64,000 bases of DNA, from the NCBI GenBank assembly GCA_002946415.1, contig NJPS01000054.1:496001-560000 (forward strand), written 5' to 3'. Source of the stretch: Rutstroemia sp. NJR-2017a BVV2. Taxonomy: Eukaryota; Ascomycota; Leotiomycetes; Helotiales; Rutstroemiaceae. Position 1 is the first letter of the stretch; every line of letters starts with the position of its first letter. Made by a program: the position numbers and the translations under genes. The notes under the pieces are model-generated. The model saw only the letters and a list, made by a program, of their open reading frames with translations, had not been told where the DNA came from and ran no database searches. This document shows, piece by piece, positions 45,484 through 57,952 of this stretch.

Positions 45484-45813
45484 CTTCTTTGACTTGGTGA
45501 CGCTCTGCTGACTCTCAGGAGGCCACTGCCGTGGAGGCCGTCCAATTTTCTCTCTTTCCTTCCTTTCCTTTCTTTTCTTGCATAAGATTCAAATGAGCAG
45601 AAAAACCGGTGATGGATGACAAGGCGTAACTAAAGGGAACCACGAACTTCCTTACATAGATTTCGCCCATTTGTCCGTAGCTTCATGCGAAGAACTCAGA
45701 AGAGTAAGTATGTGAGTATCATTATTATCAAAGCAAAACCGCTATATGTTTACCAAAACCTTTCAAGCGCCCAATTCCTTCAGATCGCACACATTCTAGT
45801 CTATGCAGACTGT
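45484..45813. other. Intergenic
   Basis: The right part is the 3' flank of the MEMO1 gene. The left part may hold further coding sequence of the cryptic locus: the minus-strand frame upstream of 45483 reads EKIGRPPRQWPPESQQ after a Lys/Glu-rich stretch. Confidence 0.4.
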
Positions 45814-46850
45814 CTAGAGAACAGCATATGCACTAGCATAGCTCACTGAACTGTCATCTACTCTAATGACTTCACTGCTTCTTTCATATCTGACAAATTT
45901 GAATCTACCTTTCTCCTCACCGTCGATCACCTTATCCTCCTTGAGTTTTTCTATGGCTGCCATTACCACTCCGATGGGATGTCTTCCGCAAACTGTATTT
46001 CCAGTTTCTTTCAGATTATCCAAGAAATCTTTATGCTTGCCGCCTTCGATCGCATCCATTGCTTGTTTATCCAACCGTCCAATGCTTTCGCAGATTTGTG
46101 GTTGTGTAGGACTTTTATCTCTTCGCTGTAACGAATATCCGCTCGCTTCTGCAGACGGACTTGCCGGCAAGTAATATGTGTATTGAAATCGTAGTCCCCA
46201 GTGACAAAAGTCTGAACTCACAACGAATACGCTGGATTCGTCTGCCAGGTATTTTGCCAATAATGCACCATATTTCTTCTCCGTATCTGGTTTTGTGCTC
46301 CCGACAAGAATTGGGACGAGTTTGGGAAACTCAGATGGAGAGGAGAATTGTTGGGAGAGGCGTTTGTAGATATATGGGAGGTGCATTTCTAGAGAATGCT
46401 CTGTTTCGTCTGCCTCGGGGCTCATTGTAAGGAACTCGTTCGTGTCTGCGAGCTCTTTCACCGTGGTCTGATCAATAATTAAATCACCTAACGGTGTAGC
46501 GTACTTTGCGTGTGTAGATAGGGCACACTTGCTGAGATACCATGCGTGCGAGGGGCCGAGGAGGAAGATTCGTTTGGCTTTCGAAAGGTCGAGAGATTTG
46601 TAGGCCCAGGCTGCCGCGGGACCAGAATATGAATAACCTGCATGACTTTGGGAAATTAGATAATGAAGCATGTGTAGCAATCATCGTAGCTCACTCACGG
46701 CGCGATGATGATTCTTGCGCCTGGTACAGGCAGCTCTTTCCCGTCTATTGATGGTGGAACTTGGTCGAGCCATTCATCCAGCTCGGCGGAAAGAGTGGAT
46801 GACCTAGAGGTATACCATGACCCGGCATGACTTGCTTCTCTCGTACTCAT
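45814..46850 (-). CDS. MEMO1 family protein
   Basis: Exons 46850-46699 and 46645-45814 give 327 aa. The start MSTREASHAGSWYTSRSSTL and the motifs IIIAPHAGYSYSGPAAAWAY, FLLGPSHAWYLSK, ETEHSLEMHLPY, SSDFCHWG and NTVCGRHPIG are diagnostic. The three residues known as metal ligands in human MEMO1 (two His and one Cys) correspond to His52, His84 and Cys270. The family is related in fold to nonheme dioxygenases. In animals it is tied to ErbB2-driven motility, copper binding and redox; the yeast homologue is Mho1. The splice (GTGAGT...CAAAG) restores APHAGYS exactly. The gene is divergent from the ABC transporter. Confidence 0.93.
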
Positions 46851-47715
46851 GTTGATTGGTGTCGCCGAACAGCCTCGAATATAATGGATTGTTTGTGCTT
46901 GTAGTTGTTGTCGTTGCAAATGAGGGGAGAGCTGCCGGTGGTGGGGTTGTTTTGGAGGGGGGGTTGGATGTGGGTGACCTCACCTGTAAGTTTCGGCGTT
47001 GTAGGACCAATAACAAAACAGATCCTTCCTGTCGCGCAACTTCACTCCTCGACCTTCATGGTAACAGATTTACCTGTCTGCACCAAGGCGACATGAAGTC
47101 GACGCGCGGTCAACCAGTAGAGTTTTTTGCAAGCAGAGGATCACGAGAAATCTGGGTCCGTCGGTCGCGTCATAAGTCATCATGTTGATGGAAGGGCGCA
47201 GACACAGTCAATGTCCCCAACGTACTTTTACTTTCCTTTCGCACATTATGCTCGAAGCAAGATCACTTCCCACGCGGTGAAGAGCATCCTCGGATTTCTT
47301 CGATATCTGCCTTCAAGCAGCGATGTGCTTGCGTGTATTTTCAATGTTGACACGCGTTGAGTCGCAATAAATTGTTCTTTGTTTGCATGGTATCGGTACA
47401 TTTCCACCAGTGCTTGCGATTTCCTTCAGGCAGCCGTTGAAAGCCGGAATATGAGTGGCTAATGCTCTAGAGATTCTGTGGAGTAAGACCAGATCTACGG
47501 AGTCGGAGTTGGATCTCGCTACAAACGTTACGAACTCTGAGGATCAACCCGAGCCGGTACGATAAGAACCCTTGTCTGACCTGCAATGTAGCGTCAGACA
47601 TGACCAGTCCTTGGTATAACATACAAGATATGTACCACCTTGTATGACATGCGGATCTCCTTTCCAGACTCACTCCTACTATCACATACATAGCTCCTGG
47701 TGAAAGAAATCGAAA
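46851..47715. promoter_or_regulatory. Divergent promoter, MEMO1 gene / ABC transporter
   Basis: 865 bp between the start codons of the two divergent genes. No coding frame is convincing. It presumably holds the regulatory sites of the transporter; no particular operator can be named. Confidence 0.45.
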
Positions 47716-50700
47716 ATGTCGAACAATCACTCAGATGTTAACTTCCCGGTCAATGACTTTGGCCCAACCGAGCATGGGAGATTCGACTTTACTCCGTTGT
47801 TCGAGGATGTCTTCCTATCCACAGTTCCGTCTGCTATCTTGCTTCTTCTCTTACCGGTGCGATTATGGATGCTACGAGATCAGCCCCGGAAAGTGACACG
47901 GAGCTTCTTACATAGCAACAAATTGGTACATTGCTTGATATGCCCCTGTAAACAAGGTCTCACTCACATAATTACAGATGTTCCTTGGAGTCTTCGCCGG
48001 CATGCAGATGGTGTTACTGGTCATACAAGCTCTTACGTCAAGATTACGGACAAGAGTAACCGTAGCTGCTGCCGCACTGACGCTGGCCGATGCTCTCGGA
48101 CTATTCGCTTTATCACATATCGAGCACTTGCGATCTGTCAGACCTTCGGCCATTATCAATACCTGGCTTCTGCTCACTCTCCCTTTCGATATAGCTCGTG
48201 CTAGGACGCTGTGGCTAGACGGCGCCAGTAATACGACAGCTGCAGTTTTCACCAGCACTGTTGGTATCAAAGTTATGATAATCATTGTCGAAGCCGTTGA
48301 AAAGCGTCACATACTGCTTGATAGATATCGCCATGTATCCCCAGAAGTCACCAGTGGAATCTACAGTCGCAGCTTCTTCTGGTGGCTGAACGCGCTCATG
48401 AAAACAGGCTTCCAAAAGGTTATCAGCAACGAGGACCTCTATCCTATTGGCGATGACATGACATCTGAGCGTCTCTATCTCCGAGCCCGCAATTGCTGGG
48501 ACGGCTGTAATCAGGATCGAAAATATGCACTCTTTTGGTCTACATTAAAGGCTGCACGAGGTGCACTTGCCATTACGGCACTGCCGCGATTATGCATGAT
48601 TGGGTTTAGATATGCCCAGCCATTCTTACTATCGAGAACGGTCGACTTTGCAAATGACTTGAATCAAGCTGAAAATATCGGCTGGGGTCTGACTGGCGCA
48701 TTTGGAATTGCTTTCCTCGGCCTCGCGGTCACTAACGGGGCGTACTATCACATGGCATACCGTTTCAACACAATAGTTCGAGGTTCATTGGTGTCTCTGA
48801 TATATTCGAAAACTGTAGATCTAAGCATCACCGCTTTGGATGAGTCCGTCGCAGTCACTCTCATGGCCAATGATACAGGTAAGCTCATTCCATCCAAGTA
48901 TATATAGATCACTAATGTTAGCTCAAGATACGATCTGTGAAGGTTTTACAAATATTCATGAACTCTGGGCTGTTCCGGTAGAGTTAGGCATCGCATTGTA
49001 TCTGTTAGAAAGACAGCTCGGCTTAGCATTCCTAGCCCCTTGCTCAGTGGCTATCATTTGTACTACAGGAGTTTTAATGATAGCAAAATGGATAGGCAAC
49101 GCAAGAAAGGTTTGGATGCGTGGGATTCAAACACGCGTGGATGTGACGGCTTCGATGCTGGGGTCAATGAAAGTAAGACTTACTCCTATCAAACTTGCTG
49201 CGTACCTTGCTAACACACATCGCCAAGGCCGCGAAAATGCTTGGATATACAGACCATATCAGCGGTATGGTCCAAGCCCTTCGTGTGGCAGAAGTCCGAT
49301 TGTCTACCTTGTTTCGCAGAATCGTTTGTGTTCGGGTTCTCCTAGGTATGCCCAAATATCGCTCCATGTGGAGGACGGACTCGGCTGACTGTGATTACAG
49401 CCAACAGTACAGGAATTGTATCGCCGCTGGCCACATTCACTGTATTTGTGATTTCAGCAAACCATACGGGTCAAACTCTCAATACCTCGAAAGCGTATAC
49501 AGCTATGTCTCTCGTCTTGCTTTTGGCAGATCCAATGAACACGCTCTTAAGAACCATACCAGATCTAAACTCTGCTCTTGCCTGCTTCGACAGGTTACAG
49601 GCTTTCTTGCGATCAGATGCTCGAAGAGATCACCGGTTACCCCTTCTTAAACCAGTCGAGTCAACTGAAAGAAACGTATCATCTCAGGACATTGAGATGG
49701 CTGACTTTTCACATCGAACTCCAGGACGTTCTTCATCAAATATGATTGTCGCCCAAAATGCGAGCTTCGCGTGGGGTAAAGATTGCCCTCCTGTAGTGAG
49801 TGACTTCAGTTTTACATTGCCATGTGGTCAGATATGTTTCGTGATCGGGCCTGTCGGAATTGGAAAGAGCACTCTCCTGAAAGGGTTACTTGGTGAAACG
49901 CCCTCATCTCAAGGCTTTATCTACACTAAATCAACAAAAACTGCCTATGTCGAACAGACATCTTGGATTCAAAATGGCAGTATCCAAGATAATGTTCTAG
50001 GTGTTTCGCCTTTTGATGCTCCATGGTATGACCAAGTCGTCCGTGCCTGCGCGCTGGAACACGATATCTCGATTCTTCCGGATGGAAGTGGTATGTGAAA
50101 TTCCATTCCAAAATATGGACATTCCAGTTGACCCAAGAATAGCAACTAAAGTCGGAAGTGGAGGAATATCTCTTAGCGGTGGTCAGAAGCAACGCCTTGC
50201 GCTTGCGAGAGCTGTATATGCTAAAAATGAGCTTATCATCCTCGACGACGTTTTTTCGGGTCTCGATGCGGAGACTGAAGATCAGGTTTTCAGACGACTC
50301 TTTGGGCGACAAGGGCTTTTTCATGAGATGGGCACAACCGTTCTTCTCGTGACACATGCTGTCCATAGACTTGCTTATTCCGACCACATCATCGCGCTAG
50401 ACCACACAAGTCGCATCACGGAACAAGGCACATTCGAGTACCTGATGCAGACGGGAGGCTATGTGCAGAATTTAGCCACCCACCATAGGTCTGAGGATAA
50501 CTCCGAAGAGGCCGGCGAGCCCGAGAATAAGGTGTCAAAGACAAGCCCCTTTTCCGTCAACGAAAATGGGGATATGCTCGACGAAATGGAAGATTTGAAT
50601 CGCCAGACCGGCGATTTTGCAGTCTACAAATACTACTTCGCGTCCATCGGCTGGCGTGCAAACCTTTTGTTCTTCCTAATGGTTATGATTTTTGGTTCTG

Positions 50701-52483
50701 CATCCAAACTACCGGAATTTGCTTTGACATATTGGACGCGCGCCGTAGCTCATGAAGGAAATGAAGCAAATGGCTACTGGCTTGGAATTTACGGGATGCT
50801 TACTGGTGTATCCTTGATTGGATTCGTCACCAGTTGTGCTGTACTAATGCTATATATGGTTCCTAGGAGCGCTGAGGTGCTTCACGAAAGATTGCTCAAA
50901 GCAGTTATGGGAGCACCACTTTCCTTCTTTACTGCGACAGATACTGGGACTACCACAAACAGGTAAGCGAGTCATAGGGGTTTATGACTCCATGATCTGA
51001 ATGGCCGTACATGACATGCAATACCCCATGGTGATGAGCTTTATGAAGATGACATTGTGTGTGCTAACCCCTTTCTCAGATTTAGCCAAGACATGACTAT
51101 CGTTGATAGCGATCTGCCTTACTCATTGGTTGACCTTGCTTTGTCGCTGGTCGTAGCAATTATGGGTGCGGTATTGATGTCGCTATCGGCCGGGTACTTT
51201 GCTGCAACTATCCCAGTCGTCGCTTTGGTAGTTTGGGGTAATTATCAGCTTACGGTCCTCCTCGAGGCAATGCTGACATGAAAATAGTTCTCCAAAAGTT
51301 TTACCTCCGAACATCTCGACAAATACGTCTACTCGACCTTGAAGCTAAATCGCCACTGTATTCGCACTTCATTGAGACTTTGAGTGGCCTCACAACCATT
51401 CGAGCTTTCGGATGGACTGAGGAATTCCGCAAACAAAATCTGGCTCTGCTCGACACTTCCCAAAAGCCTTATTATCTGCTTTTCTGTATTCAGCGTTGGC
51501 TCGGCCTTGTTCTTGACCTTCTCGTTACTGCACTAGCAGTAATATTGATGATTTTCGTGGTAAAGCTTCGAAGCAATATCAGTCCCGGTTACGTTGGTCT
51601 CGCACTTCTCAACGTTATGACTTTCAACCAATCTCTAGCACAAATCATCAAAAATTGGACCCAGCTTGAGACTGCCGTTGGAGCCATCTCTCGCGTGAAA
51701 AACTTTGTAGCCACCACGGCCAGCGAGAACCAATCGAAAGAAAAAGAGCTCGCTCCGGAGAATTGGCCATCAAAGGGTGCTATCGACTTCATTAACATCA
51801 CCGCCTCATACACACCGGCTTCGGTTCCTGTGATCCACAACCTCAACCTATCGATTCGCGCCGGCGAGAAAATCGCCATCGTAGGAAGGAGTGGAAGTGG
51901 AAAGAGTTCTCTAATTGCAGCTATATTTCGCATGCTCGAACTCACACCTGAAAGTTCAATAGTAATTGACGGTGTTGATCTTACCACTCTTCCTCGCCAA
52001 ATCGTTCGGTCCCGTCTAAATGCGGTTCCTCAGGACCCGTTTTTCCTCCGAGGTAGCGTCCGCACCAACGCCGACCCATACAACCAACACTCCGACACCG
52101 CTATTATCACCGCGTTGGAGAAGGTTCATCTTTGGGGCTTGATATTAACCAAGGGTGGATTAGAAGCCGACCTTGACACGGAGTTCTTCTCACACGGTCA
52201 GAGGCAATTGTTCTGTCTCGCGAGGGCAATACTCAGAGAGGGAAAAGTGGTGGTTTTGGACGAGGCAACTAGCAGTGTGGATCCCGATACGGATAAATTG
52301 ATGCAGAAAGTGATTAGGGAGGAGTTTGCGGGGTGCACTATCATCGCGGTGGCCCACCGGTTGAACACGATTCTGGATTTCGACCGCGTCGTATTGTTGG
52401 GGAAGGGGGAAGTAGTGGAAATTGGCAAACCGGATGAATTGCTGCAACGGAACGGTGCTTTTAGAGAACTGTATGACTCTTAA
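47716..52483 (+). CDS. ABCC (MRP-type) multidrug transporter
   Basis: Eight exons (47716-47925, 47978-48878, 48922-49172, 49228-49345, 49401-50090, 50143-50962, 51080-51237, 51288-52483) join in frame to 1447 aa. The N-terminal hydrophobic part (FDFTPLFEDVFLSTVPSAIL) matches the TMD0 of fungal ABCC proteins. Two TMD-NBD halves follow. NBD1 has Walker A GPVGIGKST (about 644), signature LSGGQKQR (about 733) and Walker B LIILDDVFSGLD. NBD2 has Walker A GRSGSGKSS (about 1250), Walker B VVVLDEATSSVD and a degenerate signature FSHGQRQ (about 1350). It should export organic anions, drugs or secondary metabolites at the plasma or vacuolar membrane. Every splice was checked for phase; all introns are 43-117 nt. 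No disabling change is seen. Confidence 0.93.
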
Positions 52484-54914
52484 ACCGTACTTAGCACGCA
52501 GTATGTCTACGTACGGCTACCGCGGTATTTAACTTTATCAGAAGGTTGTCGAAAGCAATTCTCTTATTGATGAAACCAAGTGCGACAATCAGAATAGGAA
52601 CACACCCGTACGCATCGGGACATCACGGATAAGTGGCAAGGATACGATAATCCAAGAATGGAATAACTGCGACGCCATCGACGTCGTTTGGGCTGGAAAA
52701 TGCAGGTACAACGCCTCGCGGATGGAACCGCATCACATCACGGTCACATTCCCATCACATATCAATTTTACTTTCCACAACTCGTAAGGAAAAAATTAAA
52801 GTTTCCGGAAATTCGTCGCCGTGAAATTGAATTGAGTGAAAATGTGAAAATCATGCCAGGGAAGCGTTGCGGCAAGGACAGACATGCAATCTATGCGACC
52901 CTGACCGATAGCTGGTATCTCGTCCAATGAGGTTGAAATATGCGTTTTCTCAGACGTAGGCGATTAAGTTTCTTGTTTATTCATCGAGTCTCTTTGTCTC
53001 TTTCCTTTGGGGGTTTGTGGGCAATGCTGATAAGGAAGCTTGGCCTTCCCCTTCTTTCCGGAGTGAAGTGGAGCAAAAGTCATCTCGCCTCGGTCTCGCC
53101 GAAATAGTTGCGTAGTGTGCTTGTAGTGCCTGCAGTGCTTGGAGGCAGAAATGCGGTTCGGAGATATCAGCCAAGCAAACCAATCATGAAATCCAGACCG
53201 CAGAGGCTTTCCCCACAAAACCGGATGGGCTCACTTACTAAAGTAAGTTATGCATTTCAACTCTATCTTCGAGAAGAAACAGACCGGATTCGCAACCATG
53301 CATCATCCAGGTTTGCTGGCTGACAGGTTCTCTTGGCGAAATGGGATGGGATGGTACGTTTGGCACGTGTTGTCAGTGGAGCGAGAGACAAACCCCCAAT
53401 GTCTTGCAATGTCTTGGGCACGTAGCGTAGTACAGACTGCAAGATCTTACAGTAACCTAGTGTCTTTGAACCACCGTGCTGCATGCCCCAAGTTTATTTT
53501 ATTTGGGGCTGTTGCGGGCCTTTCGCTGATAACCAATTCTCGCCGCCATTGTTGCTGCACGAAGTATTTCACCGAAAACCTTAAAGGAACAAACCTGCGA
53601 AGTAGTTCTATGGGGGCTTACATTCAATCCGCAATCAGGTGCCCACCCGGGGTACGGTGTACGGCGTACGTACACTGCTTCGTGTGCTGGACCGATCATC
53701 GCCGACACCACCTCGGGACAAGTATGCACAAGAATTTGCGAAGAATATTCTATTGAATTGGCACGCATTGGCAGCTTATTGTGCGCGGAACGCGAGGCAG
53801 AGAAGACTCTTTTCCCGGGTGGCAGATGACATGGATATTGACGGCTTTGAAATGAGGGGTTGACGAAACATACATGTAAGTTACCTCATTCGCCGGTCCG
53901 TCGATGTAACGTACACATGCTGCTGCTGCTGCTGCACTGAAAATCCCTACTACTCTTCTTCTGGGAGACACAGTTATTTGTCCCGAGAAAACAGAACCGC
54001 ACATCCGGAGGAGACGTTTCGCCCGCGCTCGTCACCTGATTCGCACCTCTCAGCGAATCGGCCAAATTCTTTTCAGTCTTAGCCACTCTTATCTGGCACT
54101 AACGGCGACCGGTCCATTCTCCACACCATTTTTATTTCGACGATACACACCCTGGTTACGGCCTGCAAGCCTCCTACGCATTAGAGATCCTTTCCTGGGC
54201 CGGGGCTGATAAGGACGCATTCCTTTCGTGCTTCCCCACTCGCCATGTCGTATGAGCCGCATTCTTATTCGTGCGTGCCGTCGGCGCACATGAAGATCTT
54301 ATAAAGTTTGGGTGAAAGCATCATGTCATTAGTTCCACTGTTTTCTCATCCATGATAATCTTCCTTCCTTAGCCAGTTTAATGGATGCGCGACTGCGAAT
54401 GCCTACTGCAGCATGGTCTCGAAGAACGGAAGGGGTACGCAGAATGAGTAAGTCTTTGTATGTGCAGAGTAAGCTAAAACATTTGGTGAGAAGCTTGGCT
54501 GCTAGAATACCCAATCGTTCACACTATCTGTATCAAAGTGGGCCTTTGGCAGATGGAGAAGGGTAGCTTGGGTCGTCTGCACTTGCTCGTTCAGATGTTT
54601 GCAAGGCAGGCGCGGTGATCAGACTAACGGGCCCTCACACGAGGCAGACGGGTCGAGAGGACATATAATTAATGCTTCCCCCTCTCCCTCAGCCGGTTGA
54701 GTTCTTTTCTTCGCGCAACCGACTCCAGTCGACCATTTTTCTTCCCTCCCCTCCTCCTCTACCAAGAGTGATATCCGTGTCGGTAGGGTTCTAGTCCTTT
54801 TTACGGTCGAGAACAGTCAGTCCCGTCATTGACTAATACACCACACCATACCTACCTACTCGTCGACAATACTAGTCCCTCCCATTAATTAATACCCATA
54901 TATCCATCTGCACC
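52484..54914. other. Long 5' region of the permease gene
   Basis: About 2.4 kb without a supported gene. A 168-codon plus-strand frame (53250-53756) has unconvincing composition. A (TGC)6 run lies at 53918-53935. CT-rich leader sequence (about 54675-54760) precedes the permease start and suggests a strong, possibly long 5' untranslated region. Nutrient permease genes often have large regulatory regions. Confidence 0.45.
53918..53935. repeat. TGC trinucleotide microsatellite
   Basis: Six perfect TGC units in non-coding DNA upstream of the permease gene. Confidence 0.9.
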
Positions 54915-56917
54915 ATGGATCCCAAGCTCGGAAACGGGGGCGAAGGTCGCGACCCGGAAAAGGCCTTGCATTCTTCCAAATCTAATTCCTCGGCCGAAAA
55001 TGCCCAGGCTACATATATGGACGAGGCGCCGAAAGGCCCTTGGACTACCCGGTTCGTCGACAGCTTCCGTCGGGATCCGAATGCGGCTGTCACAAAGGCT
55101 TCCGAAAGAGCTGTGAGTGGTGAGCATGGCGGTTTCGATCATGCGGCTGCTGCGGAAGCGACGGCGAATTCGGGTCTGTCGAGGAAGTTGAAGGCTAGAC
55201 ATTTGCAGATGATTGCTATTGGTGGTAGTATTGGTATGTACAGTTTTGTGTTCATAAAGCATCCTCGTCCAACCCATTCCCTGCATCAAGAAATTTCAAA
55301 TATCTTGTCCAATATTTACAGCACCGAAACTAATGGCATATTCGAACAGGTACCGGTCTCTTCGTCACATCCGGAGCTGCGCTCTCACACGGTGGACCCG
55401 CATCCTTGATCATCGCATATGGTATCATCGGTATAATGTTGTTCTGCACAGTCCACGCTCTAGGTGAGATGGCTGTCGCATTCCCGGTCGCTGGCTCTTT
55501 CTCCGCATACTCTACTCGTTTCTTGGATCCTGCATGGGGTTTTGCTATGGGATGGAACTACGCGATTCAATGGCTCGTCGTCTTGCCTCTAGAAATCGTA
55601 GCTGCCTCGATTACATTGGGTTACTGGCCTGGTGCTGCTGATACCAATTCTGCTGCTTGGGTTACAATCTTCTTCGTTGTTATCGTTGCTATCAACTTCA
55701 TCGGTGTTAAGGGTTACGGAGAGGCTGAGTTCATCTTCTCGATTATCAAGGTCGTTGCCGTTATTGGATTCATTATCCTCGGTATAGTTCTTGACTGTGG
55801 TGGAGGCCCCGATGGCGAGAACATTGGAGCTCGTTACTGGTACCCAAACAGAGTTGCACCCAACTATTCTGGATACGATAACGCCGCCAATCAGGACCCC
55901 AGTGGAAACCCTCTTCCAATCGTCTCTGGTGCTTTCAACAACGGCTTCAAGGGTCTTTGCAGCGTGTTCGTCACCGCAGCTTTCTCCTTTGCTGGTACCG
56001 AGCTTGTTGGTCTTGCTGCCGCTGAAGCTGCCAACCCACGTAAAACTCTTCCAACTGCTATCAAGCAAGTCTTCTGGCGTATCTGTCTCTTCTACATGGT
56101 CGCATTGACTCTCGTATCTGTCCTCGTCCCATACGGTGACCGAAGACTTCTCGGATCCAGCTCTACTGATGCAAAGGCCTCTCCTTTCGTCATTGCTATC
56201 AACAATGCTCGCATCAGCGTTCTGCCCTCCATTATGAACGTCGTCATTCTCATCTCGGTCCTTTCCGTCGGTAACTCTTCCATCTACGGTTCTTCCCGTA
56301 CCCTCGCTGCTCTCGCCGAACAAGGCCAAGCCCCTCGTTTCCTCGCCTACATCGACCGCGAGGGTCGTCCTCTCATGGCCATCATCGTCGCCTCCGTCTT
56401 CGGTCTCCTCTGCTACGTTGTAGCCGGTGGCCAGGAAACCGCCAACACTGCCCTCAACTGGCTGTACTCCCTATCTGGTCTCTCGTCCCTCTTCACCTGG
56501 GGCTCGATCTGTCTCGCACACATCCGTTTCCGCGACGCATGGAAGAAACAAGGCCATTCCCTCAGCGAACTCGCCTTCACTTCCCAAGTCGGCGTCATCG
56601 GCTCGTGGGTTGGTTTCATCCTTAACTGCCTCGTGCTAATCGCACAATTCTGGACCGCCATCTGGCCTATTGGATACGCGTCCATGAGCGGAACGGATAT
56701 TGCGGAGAATTTCTTCCTAGCATATCTTGCAGCGCCAGTGGTGTTGCTCTGCTATATTCCTTACAAGCTCTGGTACAAGACACCATTTATGAGAAGTGCG
56801 GATATTGATTTGGTTACGGGCAGGAGAGAGGTTGACACGGCGGAATTGATTGAGGCGGAGAGGTTAGAAAAGGCTAGTTGGCCCGCTTGGAAGAGAGTTT
56901 ATAAGACTTTCTGTTAG
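54915..56917 (+). CDS. Amino-acid permease (GAP1-like, AAP/YAT family)
   Basis: Exons 54915-55233 and 55350-56917 give 628 aa. The hydrophilic N terminus (about 95 residues) leads to LKARHLQMIAIGGSIG, and exon 2 begins TGLFVTSGAALSHGGPASL, which restores the family signature across the 116-nt intron. Twelve membrane helices follow, with conserved SAYSTRFLDPAWGFAMGWNY, FSFAGTELVGLAAAEA and SSIYGSSRTLAALAEQGQAP. The C-terminal tail ends WPAWKRVYKTFC, close to the FWC-like end of yeast permeases. It should be a plasma-membrane proton symporter for amino acids, probably of broad specificity. Regulation by nitrogen source is expected from the family and not shown here. Confidence 0.95.
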
Positions 56918-57952
56918 ATAGGCTTTTAGATAGTAGTGAGAGATGTGGGGATACGAATTTAATGATTGTGCTTTTTCTGTTAATTTATTGTCAAATTTAC
57001 GTGCATGGTTTTGGTGGGGTGGGTGAGGGATGGATGAAATGGATGGGCGGCGGGATTATACTTGTAATAATGAGCTTGATGCGATGATGGGTGGATGAAT
57101 AATCGATGTATGATGAAAGCAAGGAAAATGAAGGGAAGAGGAATATGTAAGAATCTTACGGTCTTCTCTAGAATCAGCGAGAGTCAAAAAAAAGGATGGA
57201 TAGGAACCCCTATGGGGTACAAAAAGTTAAGCGGCCAGAGGAAGGAAGATATGAATGAATAAATTCTTTGGGGATCTAAAACTCTTGGTTCTGTGTTTTG
57301 AATTTGATACTGTGAGCTGTGAATTGTATGGATGGATGAGTGATATGTAGCGTGGATGCGCGTATGGCAAAGAGTGATAGTGATAGGGGAAAGAGCAAAC
57401 TGGCATATATGCTTGGAATAACTTACTAAGTTAAGGAAGAAGAGGCAACGATTGAGGAGAGCCCCCGGAGATATTTGATCGGGAGGATGTTAATTTAGCC
57501 CGTCCTCCTTCTCGGTTCAACGAAATCAAGTATCTCTCTGATTGTTGGACTTTGATTTTGATAATGAGAACCTGAGAAGCTATTTTCAATAGATATTTCG
57601 TAAACTCAAAATATATCAGTTATCCAATCTCAAAACTTGGAATGGGTTTGTGTATTAGTGTGCTTGCTCATGAGCATCTAGTCAGTAATCGTTGGGACAC
57701 ATATCACACATATAGTTTGGCTTGCATTCAATCAAGGTAAGTAAGGCATGTTTATGTTTGTATCATTCATATTTCATTCATTGCCTACCCCAAACTCCCA
57801 TGTCGTTGCCTGTTGAGTAATATAATACAAATACAGCATGATACAAAATCCAATCTTTCCATCATCCCATGCACACTACTCCACTCCACTCCAGCACATC
57901 CTGCTCCTGTCTCTTCCCTCCACTTCCTCTCCCCAATCACCCCCTTCTCCAT
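56918..57952. other. Intergenic between convergent genes
   Basis: Permease 3' flank and the 3' side of the secreted-protein gene. No coding frame is supported. GGATGG-like short repeats occur (about 57005-57120), without clear periodicity. Confidence 0.45.

Noticed and set aside
53250..53756. 168-codon plus-strand ORF upstream of the permease
   Set aside because: The composition is irregular with many Cys/Arg/His, there is no splice context or family resemblance, and overlapping frames are equally open.
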